The translations under genes were made by a program, and so were the position numbers. A stretch of 64,000 nucleotides of DNA from Cryptomeria japonica (Eukaryota > Streptophyta > Pinopsida > Cupressales > Cupressaceae), in the NCBI RefSeq assembly GCF_030272615.1, contig NC_081413.1:335398302-335462301 (forward strand), read 5' to 3'. Of this stretch, positions 12,886 through 23,054 are shown piece by piece (positions within the stretch are counted from its first letter, which is position 1; each line of letters begins with the position of its first letter). Under the pieces are notes generated by a model. That model was not told the DNA's origin. It searched no databases and saw only the letters and a program-made list of their open reading frames with translations.

Positions 12886-13720
12886 TGCGCGCGGCCAACC
12901 CGCCACCTGAAAACCTGCCTTCTTCCTCCCGCGACCTGCAATATGATTTCATGGCCGCCTTAGGGGTTTCGGCCCAGCTTGAAAACGGTGACATGTTAAA
13001 TAAGATTTATGGGTAAAAACCCTAGCCGGATGGGCTAGGGCAAATTTGGTTTTCAATTAAAAGTTAAGTATTAGTTAGTTAGATAATATAGATATGGTAA
13101 AAAAAAAATTAGAACCCTAATTAGGGTTGGGCAACAATATGGCTTTTAATTAGGAAATTATAATGGAATTCAAATTTAGAATTAAAATATTTTCCATTTA
13201 AGAAAAACATACATATATATATATATATATATATATGTTTCCATATAAACATATGGGAATATATGTATGTATATAAATGTATGAATTGGAGCACTTGTAT
13301 AGTAATTAAATTTTAATATATAAAAATAGGCATATTCAAATATGAATATATGTATATATTTAAATAATCCTGATTTTTATTTGGGGTAAAATATAAAGAG
13401 AAAACTTTTAAAAATTTGAAAGGGCTATATAGTCATGTTAGAGGACAAATTGAAATAACTCTCTTAATGCTATTAGTAAGATTAATTTAATAAAATTATT
13501 AACTAAATATCTTTTGGAGATAGAATTTAAACCAGTAGGTTTTTTTCGCAATTAAAATATAACAGATTGTCGATGCTTCGTTCGTTTCTGAATGAGCTCG
13601 AATTTATTAATGAAATTTTCGTTAACGCTTGTCGCAAGAGTGTGCTTGTTAATTAAATTAGTATCTTTAAAAAAAAAAAATTGTTCCGTTTTTGCCCTAA
13701 ATTTTGGGCATGACATAATA

Positions 13721-14010
13721 GTTAGATGTTCCTCGATCTTGTAACACATTTTCATATGTATGTCTAGGTTCAATTAATTTGGTAACACATTTCACTCAGT
13801 GTATATCAACTTGGTGTGTCATCTTTGCTGCTCGGTAGACATGAAATGATACTCGATAGATAGCTCGGTGTATACTACGTTCTGAGACTACTTTCTTCAA
13901 TAACCGACTGGACTATGCATACCGACTGAATATCTCGATAGAGATAACCGACTAGAGTATATAGAATAAATTTGAACATAAAACTAATGGCAACTTGATA
14001 AGTAGTAACA
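13721..14010 (-). repeat. Element A 3' LTR, part 2
   Basis: It continues the LTR interrupted at 1054 (GTTAGATGTTCCTCGATCTT matches 33651 onward) and ends AGTAGTAACA. Together with part 1 it is 1140 bp, within one base of the other LTR. Confidence 0.92.
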
Positions 14011-14025
14011 ATCAACCCTTTTGAC
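14011..14025 (-). other. Polypurine tract of element A
   Basis: The reverse strand reads GTCAAAAGGGTTGAT immediately before the 3' LTR. It is a weak, T-interrupted tract, identified by position. Confidence 0.55.
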
Positions 14026-14168
14026 ATTAATTGAGATGTTTGACAAAAACTACTTTCAAAGTTATAACTCAATAATCTATATACTTGCAAAATTTGACTA
14101 TGCTGACAGTATATACAATAGTCAATGAAATAGTAAATGCAGATATACTCCCCTTATAGATATACTTG
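14026..14168 (-). other. 3' internal remnant of element A, no gene
   Basis: Noncoding DNA between A's polypurine tract and element F. It resumes at 27283 on the far side of F. Positions 14164-14168 (ACTTG) are the left copy of F's target duplication. Confidence 0.7.
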
Positions 14169-15759
14169 TGTAGACGTCTAAAAATGGTCAATGCTTGCGG
14201 AATCATACTTCAACATTTGTGCATTGCCTTATTTTAGGGTTTTTGCATCACATTAACATTTCTCCTATGATTCGCACTTGGTCTTTATCATTTGCGAGCA
14301 TCGAGTCCTTCTTCTGCATCCTTCATCTATCTCGCTTTCGAATTTGGTCTTGTCGATAACAATATCAATCATGATTTTGGTCAATCTTATCCTGTCGCAT
14401 CTATCTGTGTATTCATTTGTCATCATTCTGGGCATTGTCAATCCTAATTAGGGTTTTGTCCTCTTATCAATCTTGTCATCATGTGATCGATTTGTCATCG
14501 ATTCTTGTCTTTTTATCAATTTGTCATCAATCTTGTCGCCTTGTGTTCTATTTTGTCATCGATCCTTGTCTTCTTGTCAATTTTGTCATTTTGCAATTGA
14601 TTTGTCATCGATCATCGTCTTTCTCAATTTGGATCAATTAGTCATTGTCCCTCGTCAATTGGCGCATTTATCAATCACATCGTTTGTCAACATTGGTCTT
14701 TTATCAAGTCAGAATCATGATCAAATCGAATTGATATCAATTATCCTTTGTCAAGATGTAATTGTCATCCTTGCATTTTCTAATTCATCTTTTAGGGTTT
14801 CATGATTTTATTCATTTAACCCTGTTTGTCATTTCTCCCTCTAGGTTAAATAATTTATTTATTTATCCTAGGTCTTCGTGTCACAATTAAATGTTTAATT
14901 TAATTGGCTAACTAATTATTCCTCTTTTTGTGAATTAATTAATAAATGACAAATTATTAATTGATTTACCTAATTTCTCCTAATTCCTAATTTCCTAATT
15001 TTTCATCAATTTCTAAATTCCCTCTTTGTGAATTAATTAATAAATGAAAAATTATTAATTAATTCACTAAATTTCTAATTTCCTCATTTTCTAATTCCTA
15101 ATTTCCTATTTTCCAATTTTCTAATTTTCCTAATTTCTAATTCAATTTCCTCCTATTTTCCTCCTAATTTCATGGGAATGACATTTCAATTTGTCATAAA
15201 TTGTCATAATTGACAATCAATCAATTTTGACATAGAAATTTGTCATAATTTTGTCATAAATTATCAATCAATCAATTTTGCATAGAAAGTGCAAATTTGT
15301 CATAAATTTGTCATAATTGACATTCTTGATTTGCAATTTCCATTTGAATCTCTTCATGCTAATTTGATCATCTCTCCAATTTGTCTATAAATTGGATGAT
15401 TTTCTTCAATCCCAACTAATCACATTATCGAACGAATCACTTTTTCGAATCACTTTGTCAAATCAATCATGCTTCGAGTATTCTTGAGCTATCATCTTGT
15501 CTACTTGCTTTCATATCATGATCATGCACTAGTAGGTGAGATCCACAACAAAGCTATTTGAAGGAGAAAGAAGGACAATGGAGCCACATGAAGGAGACAT
15601 TCAAATCTGCATTTGGTTTGCTTAATTTTCAAATCTTGAATGTTTTGTTTTCATGTCTTTATTGAGTGTGTTAGGATTGATCATTGCATTTGAGCTTTTG
15701 TGATTGAGCTATGACTAATATTGAATTGCTTGTGATGATTTCCAATTTCCTATCTTACA
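14169..15759 (+). repeat. Element F 5' LTR
   Basis: Begins TGTAGACGTCTAAAAATGGTC. Between 14470 and 14640 it holds a cluster of TTGTCATCGAT-type repeats, and between 14930 and 15330 repeated AATTAATTAATAAATGA and TTTGTCATAA blocks. No gene is present. Confidence 0.93.
15386..15393 (+). promoter_or_regulatory. Putative TATA box, F 5' LTR
   Basis: TATAAATT inside the short inverted repeat CCAATTT...AAATTGG, about 370 bp before the LTR end. It is conserved in the other LTR. Confidence 0.45.
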
Positions 15760-15764
15760 TTAAT

Positions 15765-15783
15765 TGGTGAACCCGATGTGAAC
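15765..15783 (+). other. Putative primer binding site of F
   Basis: TGGTGAACCCGATGTGAAC starts five bases after the LTR. TGG at the start fits a tRNA CCA end, but I cannot name the tRNA. Confidence 0.6.
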
Positions 15784-15872
15784 TAACCCCCTAATCATGC
15801 TTTTAAGTGCTTTTGAGTTGATTTGCAGGTTAAAAACCCAAGAAACAGGGTAATGCAGGGTTTTTTGGGAAC

Positions 15873-15990
15873 TTTTGCGCCTATGTCAAGCATTTTGTGT
15901 CAGTGTCAAGCATTCTGCGCCTATGTCAAGGACAATTTGCGCCTGTGTCAAGCATTCTATGCCTATGTCAAGCATTTTGTGCCTGGGTAG
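15873..15990 (+). repeat. Short tandem repeat in the F leader
   Basis: About five imperfect units of roughly 20 bp resembling GCGCCTATGTCAAGCATTCT. A related GCGCCTGTGTGAC motif recurs near 25048-25110 close to the other end of the interior. Confidence 0.75.
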
Positions 15991-17833
15991 GAACAGAAAC
16001 AGAGGTAAAAGGCAGTGTGTTTTTACTTGCAAATTGTTTTGTTTTACATGTTGTTTCTGCTTTTTGGTTTTGTTTTGGTACTGATTCTCTGTGTAGAACC
16101 TTGGCATACACATGACAAAGATAACAAATGAAACTACTAACATGTTTTTGTGCAGGTTCGATAGTCAAAGACTAAACATATCAAACCTTTGACTTAGGTT
16201 TTTGCAGGTTGCCTTGGACTACAACCAAACTTTGTGTTTGTAATTAATATTTAGGCACCTAGTATGATTTCTAAATAGAATGGAATGAATGTATTTTTGC
16301 TTTGATTGTTGAGTTTGACATTGGAGTAGGAGAGTATGCTCTCATCCTTCTTAAGGGTGATCAGAAATCCAAATCTTTGATACCATGCTCATGTTTTTGA
16401 TTGTGTGTCACCTTTAGAGGTCCTGCCTTCCCGACCATTTGCTTTTGCAAGCAAGTGACAATCGTGAGAAGGGAATGACCCAAAGTGAGTACGACTAGAA
16501 TACCTTGGCATTCTAACTCACTATAAACAAATACCTGATGGGCAAAAGCTTTGAAGGAAGGGTTACGTGGGAATTGCAGTTACTTGGGAAGTGATGACCC
16601 TTGAACTCTTTCTCATATCAGCATCTAAGTAGGACCTCACGGTCTAAATCATGCTTGCGCGACTACATTTGTTTGGCATCTTGGTGGGCTTAATGTCTCA
16701 ATCATGCTTGCATGACACCAAGGAGTAATGCTTAACAAAAATCCTTACTAAACACCTTGTATTTAGAGGCCAAAAATCCTTCTAGTTTCTTGAGAAGGAC
16801 AACTTCAGATACTTGGAAGAGATACTAAGTTCGCCATGGGGAGATTTCCATGGGGACTGATGCTTGGCTGCCCTAAGAAGTGAGTGTTGTGGAGGGGAGC
16901 CCGTGGGGTCAAGCATCTATGTATTCTACTTGAATCTCATAATGAGTCTACCTCTCAAGTACCTAATGTCCTTGCCTACCATAAGAAATGTGTTAATGAG
17001 CATGATTGTCTTGAGTCTAAGTTGAAATATCTTGTCTTCTTTTCTTGTCAAAAGTTGAGTTGTGTCTCATTTCAAAAACAAGACAAATTGATTCAAAACA
17101 AGGTTAAACACAATAGTATTTCATTCAACAAAGTTCAAAACACCTTCAAACATGGTTGTCAAACATTTTTCAAAATCTTGTCTCAACATTCATGTCACTT
17201 AGATTTAGGTTCATCCTAGGTGTCCATTTTGCAAAGTTCATTGTCAAGTAGCAAGATTAGGTTTCACCTAGGTCATACTCCTTTGCATATCAATAAGGGT
17301 CATCCATTTTACATGTGTCCTCTTGCATTAGAGTAATACCATTGTCATACATTTGCGTTTGCATACCCTAGGTCTCTTCATCAACCTTAGGTCATTATCA
17401 TATCATATTAGGGTCATTTGCATAGTAATTGTCCCTTTGCATATAGTGTTAAAACTAGGTTTTGTCATACTTGAGTAATCCAAATCTTTGATACAACCCT
17501 AAGTCACTGTTAAGAAGTCTAGACCTTATCAAACTTTTGTCTTTTTGTCATCATTTTCATTTGGTCAAACCTAGCTTAGTATCCAAGCATATTAGGGGAG
17601 ACATTGTCATTTTGTCCTTTTGTCACTTGGTCCTTTTGTCCTTTGAGGTCTAGACATCATTTCAATTTCCTAAGGTTCTCTTTAAGATTTGCATTCCAAA
17701 AAGTTTGTCAAAATCTTGAAAAACAACAAAAACATAGATTGCATTCTTGCCATAGATTGCATTTTCACCTATTTAGGTTTCATTTAGTTGCATATCATAC
17801 ATCATCCTTTTAAAATCAAAAATCCCAAAAACA
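15991..17833. other. F 5' leader, no recognisable gene
   Basis: About 1.8 kb between the primer site repeats and the first long ORF. The open frames here (for example 16884-17219) show no homology or domain I recognise. It is probably a long untranslated leader. Confidence 0.5.
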
Positions 17834-20717
17834 TTGTATAGTGACATGTCTATTGAAACAAGGTTTCAAGCACCAATGATGCAACAAAGTTTGACGTATC
17901 AACTGACAATGCAATCAAATTTTAATCCAAGGCAATCACAATTCTATCCAACCCAACAACAAATCAACATTGATCAAACTTTTTATGATGAAACAAGTCT
18001 CCAAATACACAAACTAGAGGTGAAACTAGCTCAAGAAAATGAGATTTTGGAACAAAGTGAAAAACATTGAGAAGAATAGATCACAAATGTCCAAAATGTT
18101 TCAAAAATTTCTAGGTCGAAATCCAAAGATTGAGCCAATTGATGTAAGATCTCTTCTTGAATGATCAGACATACCAGCTCTCCTCTCCCAAATAGAGATG
18201 ATGAAACAATTTCAAGAAAGGAGACACCATCAATTTCAACATTATGTGCCTCCACAACAAGAACAAGAAGGTGTTTACTATCAATCAAATTTTCAACCAT
18301 CACAACCAATTGTTCAATAGTTTGAACATTTCCAACAAACACAACCAATGGTTCAACCAATTGTTCAACATATACAACCAATACAACCAATGGTCCAATT
18401 TCAACAATATGTCCAACCAACTATACAATGTCAATAAATGGTTCAGCCAATGGTGGAATATGAATGTCAACAACCACAACCAAACATTCAAAAACAAAGA
18501 TTGCAGCCCACACCAAGCCAAATTTTGAACATGTCAAACCAATCTGATCAACATCTAGTTCAAAATCAAAACATGACATCAAACCAAATTCTTTTCAAAC
18601 AAGTTCAAATTCCAGATACAACTATGTCAAAACCTCGAAAGAAAGGTGGCTTTATTGCAAGGCTCTTAAGGAACCTACCAAGTGAGTTCTTTGAGGAAGA
18701 TCAAGATAATACAACTATGTCTAGCAATGCCTCATCCCCCCGCAAACAAATGGACTCTCCAGTGGCATCTATCCCTACACCTTTAGAAGTTTCACAAGAA
18801 CCTTCCATATTGTCCTCATCAGACAATACACCCAAGGATGAAATTATCTAAGGGCTATCCATAATTGATTGCCACGATAATCCAATTCATGATGCACATC
18901 CTTGTCATGTTTTAGAAATACAAGACCCAATGCCACCATGCACTTTATTGCCATTACCTGTTTTAGAGGACCCCATTCAAAGTCCCTCTTCCTCATGTTC
19001 AAGCATTGATTCCTTGCCAAAATCCATCACAAATGTTCAAAGTGCATCCCCTTCATGCCAAATCATTGATTCCTTGTTAGAATCCTCCATGCATATCCAA
19101 AGTCCAACCCCATGTCAAGAGGATAATTTAGAGCATAAAGAAACGCGTGTTAAAACAGATCAAGATCAAGATCCTGAAACCTTATCATCCCATCCAATTG
19201 TTGACCAGGACCTCATCTTCCCAGAAACTCATGACAATTCCCCTATTCTTGTCCATCCTATCCAAAGTCCTATTGACACTCCCTTCCCCGAGAAAGATCA
19301 AGATATCCCAGTCCATCCAATCCCAAATGATCCCCTTCCATTTCATGAAAAAAATGTCCTTTCAAATCCCATTGGCATTCCACTTCCTAAGAAAGATCAA
19401 GATATCCTTTCCATCCTTTATGATGATCCTATTGAAAGTCAAGAGCAAAGCACCTTTAAAGAGGATTCCAATGATCTTCCTCCTTGTCAAGATCAAATTA
19501 TTCCTTCAGATCCTCCACAAGATCCACTTGTTCCTCCATCTCCTTGTCTTAATGCTCCATATACACTCCAAGATCACATTTCTTTTTATGATCCCATTAT
19601 TTCTCCCATTTCATCTCTTGAAGAGCCTGTCATTGAACCATGTCCACTACACAATCCTAATCCCCCTCATGATTCTAACGTGTCAGTGCAAGATGTTCAT
19701 GAACCCTCAACATGCATAATGGGTTCTTCCTCTTTGGTCCAATCTGATCCACTTCAAGATCTCATTATTTCTCTCATATCATATCCACCTCATAATGGAC
19801 TCGCATCTTCTTCCCAAAGAAAAGAGTATCCTACAAGTCAAGATATTCATAAAGGAAAAGAAGTAGATCTCCATAAGCAAGAATACCTCCATATCAAAGA
19901 AGATCTTAAGAGTCATGTCTACACAATTCACTCTCAAGACGTTGGTATCCCTCCATCAAAATCAAAACATACACCTTCCCCATCATACCTTCCATCCATC
20001 TTAGGTCCTTATATTCCTTCGTTCTCTATGAAAGGTCAGCAAAGGCACACATCCTTGAGTAAATTTCATCCATCCAAAAGAACTCCACTTCATTCCTATC
20101 CATCCATGCATTCCTTTCCCCCTCCAAGCAATTTGGATGCCAAGTATAAAAGTTATAAGTCTAAAAATCCACATGTATTCAAGGATCAACATGTCCAATA
20201 TAATCAACATGTCAAAACAAAGAGAAATATGATCTATAAAGAAAAAGAAATATCCAAAAGGCCACAAAGGCCCATTGCTCAAAAAAAAAATTCAAAATAC
20301 ATATGGGTTCCTAAATCCCTTGTGCAAGCAATGCACTCCAAGGAACCACAAAAGCATGAAAAATCAAAAACCATGTGGATCCCTAAGCGGCTCCTTGAAG
20401 CACAAAAGCCTAAAGAAACATCCAAATTGGCATCAAAAATTGTTATTCCTCCATCCAAACCTTCCAAGTCTATTCCTCCACCACCTTCTTCATCCATTTT
20501 GGGCCCTTATGTCCCAAAATCCATAGCCTTTCTTTCGTCAAAATCTCAATATCCAAAATACATTTTTCCTCCATCAGTCCATCACCCCTCAAGGTGTGTG
20601 CCAATGTCAATCTTGCCAACATTTCTATCCACTAAAGCCCAATTCTTCCAATACCCTATCCATTGTCCAATGCATATTTTCCATCCTTCAATCCCTTTGG
20701 TCCAATCCTTTGCATAA
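17834..20717 (+). pseudogene. F gag-position Gln/Pro/Ser-rich protein
   Basis: Three segments: 17834-18070, 18438-18851 and 18930-20717. The last two share a frame and are separated by a TAA at 18849; the first is in a different frame, so a frameshift lies between 18070 and 18438. The first part is Gln/Asn-rich (repeated NQ, QPMVQ). It is followed by a basic patch, KKGGFIARLLRNLPSEFFEE. The 595-codon last part is Pro/Ser/His/Asp-rich with repeated motifs such as (F/L)P(E/K)KDQD and three copies of ILGPY(I/V)P. There is no zinc knuckle and no enzyme domain. It lies where gag normally is. The relative at 61256-62537 keeps the ILGPYVPK and MWIPK motifs, so the protein was probably under selection once. 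Function is unknown. Confidence 0.65.
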
Positions 20718-20980
20718 ATCCTTGCCTTAGTTTCATCTCATTTTCCATGTCCTCATCCTACCAACATCTTTGAGCATGCTTTTAAAGGTCATGGTTCATT
20801 TTTTTCAAGGCTACTATCCAAACAAAAAGATGTTTGAGTCCTTCTTTCATCCCCTATCATGTGTCCATTTTCGACTAAAATGTCAAAAACTAAAAAAAAA
20901 AAAAAAAATTGAAAAAAAAAAATGAAAAAAGAAAGAAAAAAAAAAAGAAAGAAAAAAGTAAAGCAAAAATAATTTGCCCT

Positions 20981-21059
20981 CTAGTGAAAACCTGGTAAAC
21001 AAGCGCCTTGGGCAAGTACCATGATGAAAACTTGGCAAACAAGCATCATGTGTAATTTA
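20981..21059 (+). repeat. Twin GAAAAC(C/T)TGG module, conserved in element G
   Basis: Two near-repeats of GAAAACCTGGTAAACAAGC about 35 bp apart, separated by CTTGGGCAAGTACCATGAT. The second repeat and the linker recur at 62925-62973 in the related element, again just after an A-rich tract. Confidence 0.6.
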
Positions 21060-21782
21060 TGAACTTCTTGCACACCACACTTGGGGGCAGGTTTTATCCT
21101 ATCATATCCTTTTGTCCTTCATTGTTCCATTTTCCTATCGAGCCCATGTTATACTCCTTCATATCCTATTGCCCCTCATTATCCTATCATACCATGTTAT
21201 ACTCCTTCATGTCCTACTACCCTTCATATCCTATTGTCCCTCATGTCCATTTCCTCTTTCCACCTTTGATCTTGACAAGGCTAAGGATCATCATGAGCAT
21301 CATGCATCTTGTTTGTAGCTTTCAGTCTATCATAGCTTTTGGTCATTTATCCATTTGCTTATTACAACCTTTCATCCATATTCCCTAGCTTATTGCAACT
21401 TTCTGCCACTATCCCTTAGCCTATCCCGACCTTCAGTCTATGTCCCTTATCCATTCTTGGCCTTTCTTATCCTATCCATATCTTATCACTATCCATACAC
21501 TCTTTTTCATTCCTTGATCTTGATCTGACATAAGGACGCAAAATTTAAACATGGTTTCAAAAACCTCTTGATATGTCCCTCATGCCATGTCACTACTTTA
21601 CATTGTCATATCCAGTCTCTTGTCCCATCACACAATAGCCCTTGAAAATTGCATCCGTATTGTCTCCATGATAAAAGGCCTTTGTCTTCCCTCTATCCAC
21701 CATCATTTCAGCAAGCCTATTTATTCACCTGTCATATTCCTTGCCTTGCTAGACACTGGGGGCAAAATCATAAAAAATTGAA

Positions 21783-21955
21783 AAATGTCCTGAAATAATC
21801 CCTAAAAATAAAAAAAATGTCCTGAAAAAATACCTAAACATCAAATAATGTCCTAAAATAATCCAAAAAAATCAAATAATGTCCTGAAAAAATATCTAAA
21901 AATCAAATACTATCCTAAAAAATCTCTAAAAATCATATAAAGTCCTGAAAAAATG
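21783..21955 (+). repeat. Tandem repeat, unit about 30-35 bp
   Basis: Around six imperfect copies built on AATGTCCTGAAAAAAT followed by ACCTAAAAATCAA. AT-rich and noncoding. Confidence 0.75.
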
Positions 21956-23054
21956 AACACAAAAAAATTGTAAAATCTCGAAAAGCAAAACAAAAAAAAT
22001 AAAAATATCCCTTTTGTGCATAAGACAGATCACTGAGTATACATCCAACGACACACAATCACACACTGCACTTTACTACAAATCATGCATAAATAGATGA
22101 ACATTTTCAATCAAACCAGACATTCAAACTAATCGCACTTGTCATATCAATCAACCGCAAATTTATTTGTCCTTGTCACTACTATCATGGGTCTTATACA
22201 GGGTGTGGTATACTCGAAACCAGACTGTGTCCTGTCTTAGACGGGGTACCGCATTCCCTGAAACCAAACAACATGATCATCCTATTAGCACTTTCAACTT
22301 TTGACAATGAAGATCAAGATGTTTGTTTGATTTGTTGGAATTTGTGCATCTTATCTTTTTACTGATTTATCTTTGGCTTCGATCATGTTCCTATGTTGCT
22401 CGATGATGTCACTAAGTGATTTAGAGTGACCGGGATGGTTCATGGTCCTTTTCTTTTTTTTGTTGTGATTGTTGTTTGTCTGTGATGTGTCTATCTTTTG
22501 CAAAAAAGGGTTGCATTTCAGCTCTGGCCTTCAATGCCATGATGCTACACATCCATTTTGCTACATTAAAATAAAGGTTCTCACCTACAAAGTGCATTAC
22601 TGAAAGCAAGTTTTTCTTCGCCTCTAATTGTCCTCCATCTCATTTTCTTCTTACTAACATTTCTTCCATCCGTTCAGATAATCAGTCTGGTCTAGTGCTC
22701 CAATCTCCACAAACTTATGCTGCATCCTGCATCCACTTGGTTAGTGCATTTGCATTACATCAAGCATCACATCAAGAATTTTATCCATTTCATATTATAA
22801 ATGCATCAAAAACACATAAAAAATATATCCATACATGTTCCACAATAATACATAAATAGTGCATACACCATCCATACATGGAAAATAAACATAAGTCATA
22901 ACACATTGCATCCCCTCATATCGATGCATATCATATCATATATCCACATAATATTGGAGTACAAAATTGGACTGTCTGTCCTAAGTATGGCCCGCACGCT
23001 GACTACATAATGTCAAACTACATCTATCTCTATCCTAAGGAGCACATGCCTCTG

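Larger units (their letters stand above)
1055..13715 (+). mobile_element. Element G1: complete Ty3/gypsy chromovirus, Tekay/Del-like
   Basis: A 12,661-bp element with TG...CA LTRs of 3877 and 3850 bp, target duplication TAATA (1050-1054 and 13716-13720), a Met-tRNA primer site, a polypurine tract, and gag-pol in the order gag, zinc knuckle, protease, RT, RNase H, integrase, chromodomain-like tail. Long LTRs plus this order point to the Tekay/Del group. Apart from AT microsatellites, the LTRs differ at about 20 positions by eye (about 0.5%), so insertion was recent. It sits inside the 3' LTR of element A. Confidence 0.95.
9866..13715 (+). repeat. G1 3' LTR
   Basis: Near-identical copy of 1055-4931, 3850 bp. 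Most of the length difference is in the AT microsatellite near 12371. No gene is present. Confidence 0.95.
20718..23054. other. F interior downstream of the ORF, no gene
   Basis: About 2.3 kb. It holds an A-rich tract (about 20893-20955), a conserved short module (20981-21059), a C/T-rich stretch with many ATCCTAT words, and a tandem repeat (21783-21955). I see no coding homology, and none of the usual pol domains. Confidence 0.6.

Noticed and set aside
16884-17219. 111-codon frame in the F leader
   Set aside because: No homology, no counterpart seen in element G, and biased composition; left as leader.
21059-21388. Plus-strand Pro/Ser/Tyr-rich frame in F downstream of the main ORF
   Set aside because: C/T-rich low-complexity DNA with three overlapping open frames; not kept in element G.
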